NCBI GenBank assembly: GCA_003427395.1
Contig: BFEA01000411.1
Span: 333,467 to 370,628, forward strand
Direction: 5' to 3'
Source of the DNA: Chara braunii
Lineage: Eukaryota; Streptophyta; Charophyceae; Charales; Characeae
Length of the DNA stretch: 37,162 nt
Under the pieces are notes generated by a model. That model did no database searches. It was not told the DNA's origin and saw nothing but the letters and a program-made list of their open reading frames with translations. A program made the position numbers and the translations under genes. This document shows positions 22,076 through 32,540 of this stretch, one piece after another; position 1 is the first letter of the stretch, and every line of letters begins with the position of its first letter.

Positions 22076-24033
22076 TCATTTTTCAGTTACATAATTTTGT
22101 TGTAAACATAATGGTAAAATTTGAAGTATGCAAAGTACAAAACTATTCACACGATGATAGTTTAAAAATTTATGAACATTGCAAGCACCATAAATATGTT
22201 TGGTCAAAGTGTCGTTATCTTGAACATGTTCAACAACTTGTAGCAGAAAACGAGAATAGAAGTCACACATTGATTGTCGACACCCCCTAAATAAACTTTC
22301 CTCATCTACGTAAAAGTATGTTCCATATCTAATCATTCAATCTTACATGGCAATATGCAGTACAACATTCGAAAATAATGCAATGCACTCGACCACAAAC
22401 ACTATAACAACTACCTCACGAATTGAAGACTGTTATCAACTTTCAAATCGACCTTGCTCCAATCATCACGATATTTGCGTCGAGAACTAACAACTCTTGT
22501 CCTACCGCTAAAATAAATACGACCAATAAGTTTCTCGCAAATCACATGCAAATACATCTTCATGATGTGCCACTCTATAATCTCGATGAAAATTGATCGC
22601 TATAATCTCCATAAGTATACACATATGGATTCTCAAAATCTTTCTCCAACTCTCCAAGAGATAGTCTCTTCACTATATCTACTATCTTTGATTCTTCAAA
22701 ACTTTTCTCGAGTGCGATATACTTGGCTATGTATTCTATCATTTCGACCCGTTTTTTCTGAAATGGCAGAAGAATCGACTTTTGTAGCATTTATGACGTT
22801 CATAACCTCTTCTGCGGTAAACTGATCGGCACACGTCAACCCAGCAAAGTGTCTGACGATCTTCTGTCCATAAATGCATGTGTGCAGTCCACAATCGTCC
22901 CCGTTGTCTTGTTGTGCACATTCTACATTAATCATATCTTCATCGAATATTTTTTTACATGCGTTCCATGATCTTGTTTCCTCAGACGATGTGGGACATC
23001 GTCCTTCTGAATTGCAAACCAAAAACTCATCGCGAATCCAACATCGTAACGGATTCCAATCGGGAAGCCCAGCAATTCGTAACGAGTTTAAATGGATGAC
23101 TCTAACTCCTTTCTTTCCCTGTCTCGTCATTCCCTTCACAAAATCCCCCACATTCACCATCACCAACAATGTCCAGTGGTTCTCGTGACAAACAGGCACC
23201 ACAACTATTTTGCTTTCCCAAATCTTCGACCTGTACGAAAAAACCAAATTCTTCGTTCGGCCTTCAGGCAACCTTTGCCTACAATCCCGAATCTTTGTAT
23301 CCACTGCTTGTTTGTTTTTAATGACTGTATGTCATATCTCAGAGCATACAAAAACAGGACTTTGTTCAGTGACACATGCGGTTTCCATTAGACTTGACTG
23401 CAAACTGAAATCAATCATAGTTCCATGAAGCCATTTTCCATCTCTCAAACGTGCGACATGGATCTCTTGAAGACTTATACGTTTTCCGATAGAAGTGACA
23501 AAACTGCAAGGAAGCAGATTCCCAATGTTCATCTCTGCCATCACTTCAGACTTCTTTCTTGTTTCTGGCCTAGATCCCCACAGTCCTCCCATGCGCCCCC
23601 AACCATACTCGCCGAGCGGACACATATCATACGCATATGCATACCACTCGTCTTCGAAAAGAGCACTTCTTCCTTTTTCCAATATTTTGAGTGTTATTGC
23701 TTCATATTTTTTTCCATCACATCCCTGAAATCGAAAGTCATCTGTTGGATCGACTGTTCCCTTTTCATTATGTATTGTCAGATCGATATCGATGCGCTCT
23801 TTTGAACTTCGCCTTTGGTCGTCGGAAGTTGTACATGTTTTCTCTATTGTCGTTTCTGAAACAGACTTTCTTTGATCTTTGTTTCCACCTTCCGCGGCAG
23901 TTGACGACATTCGTCGTGAAATTTTAAATGTTGCCGTCAGTGCAGTTCTCGTACATGTTGGTCTCTTTCCTCTGCCTTGAGCTTGAGACATATTATCTGA
24001 CTTCAAGTTCTGGACGTAAAAAAGTGACAGCAC
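22076..24033 (-). pseudogene. Ulp1/C48-family cysteine protease of a DNA transposon, broken
   Basis: SUMO-protease-like (Ulp1) enzyme of the type carried by CACTA, KDZ and Plavaka transposons. The likely start is the ATG at 23991 (MSQAQGRG), after which come a basic Ser/Thr-rich region and a C48-type helix with WLHGTMIDF. After an in-frame TGA at 23332-23334 the same frame continues with the catalytic half: NHWTLLVMV (His at 23176-23178), HLNSL where Asp is usual, and QQDNGDDCG (Cys at 22891-22893). A +1 slip at the T6 run 22752-22757 moves the frame into a helical tail (about 22750-22580), and later sequence returns to the first frame. An 86-nt intron at 22329-22414 fits GT-AG rules and joins ...QFV-R to YGTYFYVDEE in phase. 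Decay is moderate. The family assignment is strong; activity is unlikely. Confidence 0.78.
22329..22414 (-). other. Predicted 86-nt spliceosomal intron in the protease gene
   Basis: On the minus strand the donor is GTGAG|GTAGTT and the acceptor ATGATTAG|ATATGG. Removing it joins two open stretches in the same phase (codon AG|A, Arg). The intron itself contains stops in the reading frame. Phase agreement across the junction is the main support. Confidence 0.6.
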
Positions 24034-24429
24034 AAACCAGAATGTAAGAGTGATTCGAATTTTTGCTCATTGTTTGGTTGAGTGCAAGTGGACGTGTGCG
24101 TGTGACTGTGTATTTGTATATGTGTTTGCGTGTGTATGTGTATGTCTGTGTCTTTGTGTGTGTATGTGCGTGTGTGTGTATGTGTGTGAGGGGGAGGGAA
24201 AAAAAAATAAAAAATATCGGGAGGTGAGGCGGATTTAAGGCTGGATGCATCAAGCGCGACCATCCCTTGTATGAACCTATTGAAAAATCGTTCATTTTGG
24301 ATAATCTATCAAACACTTCTTTCATTATAAATCTTACTGTGTCTTTATATATTTGTGACAGAGAAACATCTAAATAACAAAACCTTTGAAAATGAAGTCG
24401 GAGCTTTCAAACAGGTGTTCCGTGGGGAA
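24034..24429. repeat. TG-rich low-complexity region upstream of protease gene
   Basis: A degenerate TG/TA repeat spans about 24095-24190. It lies directly 5' of the protease gene on the minus strand, where its promoter would be expected. No TATA box or other motif can be picked out with confidence. Confidence 0.6.
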
Positions 24430-24500
24430 GGTCGGTAGGTGCATACAACTTTAACGTTAGACATATAGATTGTATTAAAATTACTATGCACCTACCGACC
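24430..24500. repeat. 71-bp palindromic repeat, copy 6
   Basis: Sixteen-base perfect arms: GGTCGGTAGGTGCATA (24430-24445) and its exact complement at 24485-24500. This is the best-preserved stem of the family. The interior differs from copies 3-5. Confidence 0.93.
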
Positions 24501-24722
24501 AAAAAATACAGTCTCAAAAATTTTACAAATTATTATTTCCTTAGTATATTCTTCATATACACACATTTTTTGACTTCATGGTTGTAAATAGGTCGCACTC
24601 CCAACCCCCATATGAGAAACATACACACACCATGCACGTTAGCCGCATTTTTTGTTTTCCCAGTACTTCTTTGTGTATATGTATCAAGGACAATTACATA
24701 AAATAATGATACAATTTAAGTG

Positions 24723-24724
<2 letters not shown>

Positions 24725-24760
<36 letters not shown>

Positions 24761-24781
24761 CCACACACACACACACACACA
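24725..24781. repeat. (AC)n microsatellite
   Basis: AC repeat with a single AACC interruption, ending at about 24781. Confidence 0.92.
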
Positions 24782-24844
24782 TAAGTGAAATTTAGAATGA
24801 GGTGAGCGTTTCCAAAATAGATGTCATTAAAGTCATTAAGGAAA

Positions 24845-24915
24845 GGTCGGTAGGTGCCTACTACTTTGACGCTAAACGCATCAGATGTGTAAAAATTAAT
24901 ATGCACCTATCGACT
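24845..24915. repeat. 71-bp palindromic repeat, copy 7
   Basis: Left arm GGTCGGTAGGTGC intact at 24845; right arm GCACCTATCGACT (24903-24915) with two substitutions. Its length is again 71 bp. Confidence 0.88.
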
Positions 24916-25095
24916 AATAACAAAAGAAGTTATACGAGATTACTTTTTCAACATTATTATCTCTATGTTTATTTATATCTCACTTCCTTGACTGTAGCTA
25001 AGTCCGGCTCTGACCCTTAACTCCTCCGACAATACACGTCATGTTTTTTTGTTGATTGATTGATTGACTGTGGGGGAATAACCCCTCTTCGCGCC

Positions 25096-25097
<2 letters not shown>

Positions 25098-25128
<31 letters not shown>
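25098..25128. repeat. (AC)n microsatellite
   Basis: Uninterrupted AC repeat followed by a short TA run. Confidence 0.9.
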
Positions 25129-25135
<7 letters not shown>

Positions 25136-25214
25136 CAGCCCATGCAAATATGTCGCACTTTTTTTTTTTTTCAACTTTAGTATGTGTATATATTTGTGAC
25201 AATGATATAAATTT

Positions 25215-25620
25215 CTTGAAACATGGAGATACAGAATTTGGAGTGTGTGATAGTGTACCCTTAGTGAGGGTTTTACAGAGGCGTGATCATCAATGCAGCT
25301 ACTTTCAGTTTTGAAAAAAAAAAAAAAAAAATACAAGGAGCACTCTATGAACGTGATTGCAACGAGATACAAAATGTGGAATGTGTGTCGGAAAAATAGC
25401 CCCCAGTGGGGCTTTTATAGGGGCGCGGGCATCACGACAGCTAGTTTCAGTTATGAAAAAAATAAAAAATTAAAAGAACCACGTGGTGGACGTGATGACA
25501 TGCACATACAAAAACAAAAGTGTGTTTGTTTGGATACCCTCCGTGTGTGACTTCTCAGCAATCTGTGGAAAGCGGTCTGCCTCTCTGGCAGGGCAAGAGA
25601 AATAAAAGAAGAAAAAAATT
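25215..25620. repeat. A-rich minisatellite, spacer copy 1
   Basis: Units of about 140 bases share GAGATACANAATNTGGANTGTGTG, a central TTNTANAGGNGCG block, then CAGCTANTTTCAGTT followed by an A run. Starts are near 25227 and 25366, with a partial third unit near 25557 containing CTGCCTCTCTGGCAGGGCAA. The last motif reappears at about 30493-30511 in the other gene spacer, so the two arrays are related. Confidence 0.65.
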
Positions 25621-25699
25621 TAAAACTAACTATTATTGTGGTTACATACATATAAGGAAGTTATAATGTGACCACAGCTTGTTCTCAGCCATCATCGGC

Positions 25700-26067
25700 C
25701 TCGTTTGTTTGTACACATATCCATCATTTTGAATTTTAATTTATTTTTTACAAGTGGACGATACTACTTTAAAAATATAGTGTGGCGTATATTACCGTTT
25801 CTCCAAAGACTAAGAAAGGTTTTGATGGTTTAAGAAACTAATGCGACAGATGAAAACTCATATAATACTGCTTCAATTCTATACACGCCAATTATTTCAA
25901 TTGTACCACATTTATGCTAAGACCGTAGTACACCGTGAAACCACTATACACACTATATTTTACATTACTGTTTCTGGACTTGCATGTTCATAACTGTGAT
26001 TTCGTAAATAACCACACGTGTCTACATCAGCATCCGCGAGCGCGCTCGCGCACGCGTGCGCGCGCGC

Positions 26068-26098
<31 letters not shown>

Positions 26099-26344
26099 GA
26101 AAGAAAAGGATGAAAACATAACTATGTCAAAGAGAAAGAGAAGGTAAAAAAATAAAATTTCGAGCTCGTTGTTTCTCCGACAAGTACCATCGTGTTATAA
26201 GGTAAGATGAGAACTTGAATAGTAGCACCTTGAGCAAAAATAATTCGCTCTCATATCTCAAGACAAACTTCCTTTGTGAATATAAAACACGAGGTTGAAG
26301 AGAAAAAAATTGAGGTGTTCATCTGTTTCTGAAAAAATTGGCTT
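25700..26344. other. Spacer without gene; CG and GA microsatellites
   Basis: Contains an alternating CG/GA tract at about 26036-26099 that could adopt Z-DNA. No coding frame is convincing. It lies downstream of the transposase gene on the minus strand. Confidence 0.5.
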
Positions 26345-27253
26345 TCAAAGCACATATTTGTTGACATAGAATTGATCTTCCTTTTGAGTAGCAAATTCTC
26401 CTGATCCCCAGCGTGGTTTTTTGAAGAAATCAATAACCGTATCGATAGATACTACGCTGCTGTGTTATCGATTGTCCACCTTCTCCCATTTGACAATCTT
26501 GCAGCCTGTTGTTGAACATCTCTGTCTCCGCACTTCTTTGTAACATTGTACATAAGCACACTCAAGCAAATGAGAAACTCCATCTCGCCAGCCTTGTACC
26601 ACAAAAAACATCGTTACTGATGCGTACCACTTATCATCATTTCCTGCTCGCACAGCCACGTCGTTGTGCACAGGCCTTCCGTAAAATCTCGGTGTCGCTC
26701 TTGCTATTTGTACCATGGATCCTTTGTTGCTACCATCACTTGTACATACTATTGCTAGTTGGGATTTAGTTTTAATCACGGTATCCGCCCCAGGAGTATC
26801 ATACAAATTCTCATTCATGTATAGTGACAATGCAACTGGGAAATCATGTCTGCATGCCATATCCTCGAGAATTGTTCTGGCATCAGCAGTCCGATGGTCA
26901 CCTCTATTTGCCACAACATCGTCTGTGGCAAACTAATCTAGACGCAATGAAACTTTGTCTTTTATGGACAAAGTATTCATTCCTGTGGCTTCTGCATTTC
27001 CCACCGATGACCAATTTTCGTTCACTCGGCTTCTGCGACGTCGCAATATTAGAGTTTCATTTTCCAAAGCGATGGATCGTCGTACATGGTCCACCATTTG
27101 GGTTTCTGTCTGTCTGCGGTTTGAGGACTGATATGTTTTTTTGCAGAACTTTTTGTGATGATGTTCCCACACATTAGCTACAAACGTATCTGCCAGGCCT
27201 GATCTCTCGATACATGACCTAAACTTGTCTAGATCATGCATTTTTAAAATTTT
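26345..27253 (-). pseudogene. C-terminal part of Plavaka-like transposase, separated by in-frame stops
   Basis: Direct same-frame continuation of the 29113-27254 frame past a TGA (27254-27256). Two more interruptions follow, TAG (26933-26935) and TAA (26465-26467), before a final TGA at 26345-26347; no frameshift is needed. The segment contains QMVDHVRRSIALE, then VQIARATPRFYGRPVHND and WYASVTMFFVVQGW. After the TAA it reads SSVVSIDTVIDFF and DQFYVNKYVL, which resemble the C-terminal end of Plavaka proteins, where a hydrophobic SVVxLDTI-type segment and FYVNKY-type sequence occur. This shows that the ancestral protein was about 920 residues long and that the stops are interruptions, not its natural end. 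Confidence 0.65.
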
Positions 27254-29113
27254 TCAATTTGACGGTTGGTAGGGACCCATATTCTTAACAATTGCTTGCA
27301 TGAAATCATGCAACAAAGCATCACAATGGTCGAGTGAGTCTACCGTATGTGCAGTTGCTATGAAAGCATGAATGTAAAATTTCATAAGCTTGCAAAAACA
27401 TTTTGTTAGTCTTTTTCCTAATCTACCTTGCACTACGTTATGAACTATAAACATGCATATCGTCATAACTAATCGGTTCTGCTTCGCCTCGAATCTACGT
27501 TCTCGTGAGAAAAAGTCACAACCTGTCGATACAGGTACTGTAAGTTGGGAATATATTCTAACACAACACTCGCTCACACATTGCAGTCGTACTTCAAGTT
27601 CTCTTACGATTTCCGTATATGATACAGTGCTTAACTTGTGTTTGGGGCCCTCACGAAATGCGTCAACCATGTGTAAAAATATTCCGTGTTCTATCGTGTG
27701 CATTGTATCGGGTTGAAGAGCAAGGTGATAATCCATGACTGGGTCATCATCTCTTGACTCTTTGTAGAACCCCCATAACCCATTTGCAGTGATATGATTT
27801 TGTAGCCTCAAGTCTTTTACATGAGTTTTTGCGACATTACGAGTGTCCACATCGACATCATTTCTTAAGTCATTCAACGTAACTTTATGAGACAATTCAT
27901 GCCTCTTACAATTATCGAAATCAGCAAACATATTCATATCTGTAGTTGCAACTGTGCATATTGGGCAACGACCAAACTTAACTGCTGTTAATGCACATCT
28001 CTCGGGGTAATCTTGTATATAATTCAACAAAAAATGATGCACTGTCATCAAGCCAAAATCTTTTATCTGTATAGAGACGCCTTCATGAGACGCATCTTTG
28101 GCAGTTTGTAATATTAATATAAGAGCTTCGTGCAACACGATGTTTTTCCGTTTTCTATACGCTGTTGAGTTTTGTGCCCACCCCTGATCTTTTGGCCTGT
28201 GCGGCAGAATTGGCAAGTACGCGGTTACTGTTGCATCCATGGCTCTATCTGCAATGGACATCATTAACGGATACGCTGTTTGTTTCATTCTTCCATCCAA
28301 ATGAGTTTTGTCAGAATAAAAAATAAATGGAACAACGTAACGCTGTTTGCCATGTACATCAAAACCCTTGTCCTCATGCAATACCACCTGAACGTGCGAC
28401 CACATTGATGCCGATGCGGCGTCAGTTATGGGATCATTATTGGTGGTACGCAAATGTGCTTTTAATGACAATTTGTTGTTTGTTGTTAGAGCATGACTCA
28501 GCAATGATGTAAATGTTGTCCTCCAATCACGGAACCACATTTTTGCATGTGCGGTTTGTGGCCAAACTTCCTTTCTCAGATTCACTTCTTGCCATCCTGC
28601 AGATCCGGACTGCGCACTCGACCAGGATAGACACTCACGACCATTACGAAAAGGAATCGAATGAGGATCAAAGTCGGGATGTCTTATAACTGTTAACATT
28701 GCATCCATGTCCGAGAGAAACAACCCGATTCCCCCTCGAACTGACACCATGAATGTTGCGATTGTGCATGCCGTGTTAAATGGTGTACAATTTTCACCTT
28801 GCTCCCTTAGTTCATCCTCATTATCGCTGTTACCATCGGCTGCGTTGTCTGGTTCCATGGCAGTCGGTTGCGGTTCGGCATCTCCTTGCGGGTCAATATC
28901 CATAATTCTCATGTTTGTTCCATGTACGTTATATGGCGCATCCTCGTCTTCATCGGCAGAATCCGATGATGATACCAAATCGATTACACGTGCAACGCAC
29001 GCTCTCGAGCGGTGTAAGTTTAGAGATTGCAGACTTCTGAATAGACGACCACACTCACATGTCATGCCACTGCTTGTCGTAATTTTTCGGCTCACATATG
29101 TCGTGACGAGCAA
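27254..29113 (-). CDS. Plavaka-type (CACTA/EnSpm-related) transposase, main open frame
   Basis: Predicted DNA transposase acting in the nucleus on the element's own ends. The open frame has 619 residues. The likely true start is the internal ATG at 29065 (MTCECG...), which opens directly into a zinc finger with Cys19, Cys21, His34 and Cys39, followed by LHRSRAC. An acidic linker (about 50-105) follows. The core then shows WFRDWRTTF (193-201), FIFYSDKTHLDG (263-274), CPIC (383-386) with a His further on, and QPDTMHTIEHGIFLHMVD (467-484). These match the order of landmarks in Plavaka proteins: N-terminal finger, SDKT-H segment, Cys pair, PDxxH-xxxxG segment. The recognition is from memory of the family, not a search. 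It continues in frame beyond a TGA (see 26345-27253), so the encoded product is truncated. Confidence 0.75.
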   Translation of the reverse strand: MLVTTYVSRKITTSSGMTCECGRLFRSLQSLNLHRSRACVARVIDLVSSSDSADEDEDAPYNVHGTNMRIMDIDPQGDAEPQPTAMEPDNAADGNSDNEDELREQGENCTPFNTACTIATFMVSVRGGIGLFLSDMDAMLTVIRHPDFDPHSIPFRNGRECLSWSSAQSGSAGWQEVNLRKEVWPQTAHAKMWFRDWRTTFTSLLSHALTTNNKLSLKAHLRTTNNDPITDAASASMWSHVQVVLHEDKGFDVHGKQRYVVPFIFYSDKTHLDGRMKQTAYPLMMSIADRAMDATVTAYLPILPHRPKDQGWAQNSTAYRKRKNIVLHEALILILQTAKDASHEGVSIQIKDFGLMTVHHFLLNYIQDYPERCALTAVKFGRCPICTVATTDMNMFADFDNCKRHELSHKVTLNDLRNDVDVDTRNVAKTHVKDLRLQNHITANGLWGFYKESRDDDPVMDYHLALQPDTMHTIEHGIFLHMVDAFREGPKHKLSTVSYTEIVRELEVRLQCVSECCVRIYSQLTVPVSTGCDFFSRERRFEAKQNRLVMTICMFIVHNVVQGRLGKRLTKCFCKLMKFYIHAFIATAHTVDSLDHCDALLHDFMQAIVKNMGPYQPSN

Positions 29114-29703
29114 AACAGTAAATTCAACTGATTATGACATGGATTCCCTGAGACAACGACACAGGTACAAACAAATTTATAGATAACATGTATCCTATAA
29201 TCAATACCACTTTTGATATCTCCTTTTGTGCAATCTTCATTTTTATTGAGTTGTTTGTCAGCGTTTGACATTCGATCTCTACAAAAAAATTACCGTAATT
29301 AAACGTTTCATTTCTCTTTTATCATACGTTGTTCCCACGACAGCAAGAATCTGAATTCGACACAAATTCGACATAAAACGTTCTTTTTATTATTATACTA
29401 TTATGCAAAAATTTGATTATACAATATAGCATTCTTTTTATTATTATGTTGTTATACATAAACTTTAAAATACAGTATGTAACTTTTACATAATTATATC
29501 CGTGTGTAATAGGAATTAAAGGAGAAAGCATGCACATGTTTGTGTCTATTGTGTAAAGTCGATGAGAAATGAGAAATAAGATATTTCACTTGCCACTCCA
29601 TCAGTTTAGCGTATTTTTTATATGTTCACTATTGACAAAATCAGACCAACATTACACACCTATAGCCTATGGTCGATTATTGAATCTAAAGAACAGATCA
29701 GTT

Positions 29704-29750
<47 letters not shown>

Positions 29751-29990
29751 AAAAAAAGAAAAATGAGAAAAAAAAAAAAAAAAACATAGAGAGAAATTAA
29801 ACCAAAATAATTATATCATTAGTTAAAATATCCAAAATTGATCTCATGTAATCTCCAAAATTAGACCAACACTACCTCCGATCTTGTTTTTCCCAACCCA
29901 AAATTTTAGTGCGCACCGAGTTCTTTGTAGACTGAGTCTCACTGTATGTTTTTTTATGGCAGTCCTCGCATATAATAAAAAAAACGAAAG
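29114..29990. other. Spacer upstream of transposase; no gene
   Basis: AT-rich sequence with a repeated ATAAAACGTTCTTTTTATTATTATACTATTAT-like block (about 29370-29460, two copies) and a TG/GA tract at 29702-29749. As the 5' flank of the minus-strand transposase it should hold the promoter, but I see no decisive motif. Confidence 0.45.
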
Positions 29991-29999
29991 GGATCTGTA

Positions 30000-30094
30000 A
30001 GCAGCTAGACACAAAACCCGGGATACAAATGAGAGTAAGGCTCCCGACGGTCAATACAGCCCGCTACAATCATGGCAGAAGCAGAAAAAGGAAG

Positions 30095-30128
<34 letters not shown>

Positions 30129-30545
30129 GCACTTGAAATCAACTACATACAAAAGCTGGGGTACACAAGAGAGTAAGCCGAACCAACGTCACAGGTCCCT
30201 TGCAATACGACAACAAAATAAAATGAAAAAAAAATGAAAAATAAAAAGCAAAAACTCTCTGCACATGAAAGCACCTATATAGAGAATCTGCGAAACACGT
30301 GAGAGTTAGCCCTCCCAACGTTACAGCCTCATTGCGATCACACCTGGGTAAAAAAAAAAAAAAAAAAAGGAAAAAAAAAAAAAAAGATACGAATATCTCG
30401 AATAGAGCGAAAGCAGCGCAAGATACAGAATCTGGATTACATGTGGAAGTGTTCCCTCCGTCGTGAAGTGTCAGCTTTCCGTGAATTGCGGCCTGCCTCG
30501 CTGGCAGGGCAATTACCCCGCAACAGAAAAGAAAAAAAACACACA
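30000..30545. repeat. A-rich minisatellite, spacer copy 2 (about four units)
   Basis: Units near 30003, 30140, 30275 and 30420 share ACANAANCNGGGATACA, GAGAGTAAGNCTCCC, a segment resembling AACGTCACAGNCCCNTTGCAATC, and end in long A runs (30095-30125 is pure A). The last unit carries CTGCCTCGCTGGCAGGGCAA, matching the array at 25215-25620. Open frames here, such as a phenylalanine-rich one, are artefacts of the A runs. Confidence 0.65.
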
Positions 30546-30780
30546 CACAAAACGAAGAAATGAAACTAGCTACGATGCTGCGTAGATGCATTCCTCCAAG
30601 CACTTATGTGAGCAAGCTGGTTCACGCCCTTCCCCGACGTCTTTGCTTCGCATACAAGTGTTTTTCACCTCTTACGTATATGACGACCTACTGGGCCTCA
30701 ACATTTCATTTTGCAGTGCACGGTCCAAACCCCCGAAAGACAAACAAGTATTTCCACTCACTCTGAAAGGTTGTGGTGGT

Positions 30781-32442
30781 TTAAAAACATTTGCGTTTCC
30801 CTTTCAAATCTTTGTGAGCGTTGTGTTCATAAAGCAAATCGTCTTTGTGTTGTGCAGGCACGCTTGAAACTGTGGACAAAAACTCTGTTGCGGTGCAGAT
30901 TCGAGGGTTCACATCGTACCCATAAGCGCGTGCTACTGCTCCTTGTATCAAACATCCGAGATTATCATCCCAACCGTCATATGTGCACATGACAGCCTCA
31001 CGATTGAGTAAAACAAACCACGACTTCCCACCATGAGGGAAATCCTTCCAAGTATCACATGCCCTAATGAGCGATTTGATTGTCAAAAACAATGTTGGAC
31101 CCCCCGGCGACGCCTTTTTGTCTGTCACACGCAATACAACATGAGGCACCCTGAACTGTCTTGTCAACTTCAAGACAGCGTTACACCAACCCACGTCTGT
31201 GTTTTTTGGATCTCGCTCGATAAGGTCATAACCATCGATTGATTCTCCATTTGCATCATCATACTCATTGTTGTCACACATGTTGACACATGTGTCGTTG
31301 TAAGACACTTCTTGTTCTATCTTTTGGTCATCATCACTCTCCCTTAACTCACTTTCTACACACGAATGCTCACAATTGCTCTGTACTTCTGTATCAGAAT
31401 TGGACACACTTGAAAGATTGTGTGTTTGTTCAGGAATCTGACTACATGATTGGTGAGGGCTGTAAAAAGGATATTCTGAAAGTGTCTACTCGACAACAAC
31501 ATCTTCAACTTTCAGTTCCTCCTCTAACATCCTCATCCAATATGGTTCCAACATTATCGCAGGTACGTCATCTTTCTTTTTTGTGAAGTGAATTTGTTCT
31601 GTCTGACTAACATCCCTTTCGTTAATCTCGCTGCATTCTTTGGTAACAATTTTCCAGCCTTGTTGCCGCTTTCATTGTTTGTCTACCTCAGTCTCTGCTG
31701 CACAGATCGCTCGCAATGCATTGTCAAATTCACCACCTTCAATATTACTGTCATCAGAAGAAAATGAAAATGGGGGCAACGAGTATAATACTTCATCGCC
31801 TCCAGCAAGGACATCTTCAATTAGCGGATAAAGTAATTTGTGAAGCACGTTTTGTTCACCATCATATCATCTGAACAGGTCCATCATTTGATCTAATAAC
31901 ACATATTCTGTCTCATTTGCCACAATCACCGGTAAATCCGTAACTGATTTAGGTGTCACATACTCTCCGGTCAGAAGTTCCGCCAAACACAACACTTCGG
32001 CCATATCTGGCTTCAGCAGTTTGTTATCAGACGGATCCCGCATGGCAGCTTCCTCCACCTTCCCGTGCAACTTTTTTCTGTATATTGAAGTTGTGTAAAA
32101 GCCGACAATCTTCTTTTTAGATTTGTCCACGTTTTCTTGGTTGCAGAGAAACTTGAGGACTGAATCCACAGTGTATGATCTCTTACCAATAGACATGTTC
32201 ACATGCGTGACTGTGCTTGCTTCTACATCAGGAGAGATGTAGAAGTTGTCCAAAAGTATTCTTGCGTCCTGCATTTTTTCAATGTTACGAGCAATTGTTG
32301 CTTGAACATCGATATCCACATTAAAATATCCAGGAACCCGTTTTGAGATCTCGATGAGTTCATTCACTGTGTTGTAGTGCACATTGCGTGGCGCGTACTT
32401 CAAAACCTTACTACGCGCCTCTTCTTCACACAAGATCGACAT
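30781..32442 (-). pseudogene. Unrecognised transposon-associated protein with acidic linker, broken by stops only
   Basis: A single minus-strand frame runs from 32442 to a TAA at 30781, about 553 codons, interrupted only by TGA (31867-31869), TGA (31672-31674) and TAG (31486-31488), with no frameshift. The N-terminal 190 residues look globular and helical (segments KVLKYAPRNVHYNTVNELIE and FLCNQENVDKSKKKIVGFY). An acidic Ser/Asp/Glu-rich linker covers about 31270-31420. The C-terminal 160 residues form a second globular region with GGPTLFLTIKSLIRACDTW and MCTYDGWDDNLGCLIQGAV. I recognise no domain. The strand and position, 5' of the transposase, suggest it belongs to the same element. Its layout of globular part, acidic linker and globular part recalls the gene at 19848-21694, but I cannot show homology. 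Confidence 0.5.
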
Positions 32443-32467
32443 ATCTTCAATAATATATCACCTCTAT

Positions 32468-32540
32468 ACAGGTAGTACTGTTAACATTGCGCGTCGCATA
32501 CTTCAAAACCTTACTACGCACAGGTAGTACTGTTAACATC
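32468..32540. repeat. Short tandem duplication at the 5' end of the acidic-linker gene
   Basis: ACAGGTAGTACTGTTAACAT occurs near 32468 and again near 32521. Between them, CATACTTCAAAACCTTACTACGC repeats part of the gene's own 5' coding sequence (about 32393-32416). On the minus strand both encode RSKVLKYA(P/T)RNV. Confidence 0.75.

Noticed and set aside
30139-30603. 154-codon minus-strand frame rich in Phe
   Set aside because: It is made of A-rich minisatellite units (poly-T on the minus strand), with no domain character.
26345-32442. Alternative genetic code in which TGA and TAG are sense codons
   Set aside because: A TAA also interrupts the transposase frame at 26465 and conserved-looking sequence follows it; other genes carry frameshifts. 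Decay explains all of this more simply.
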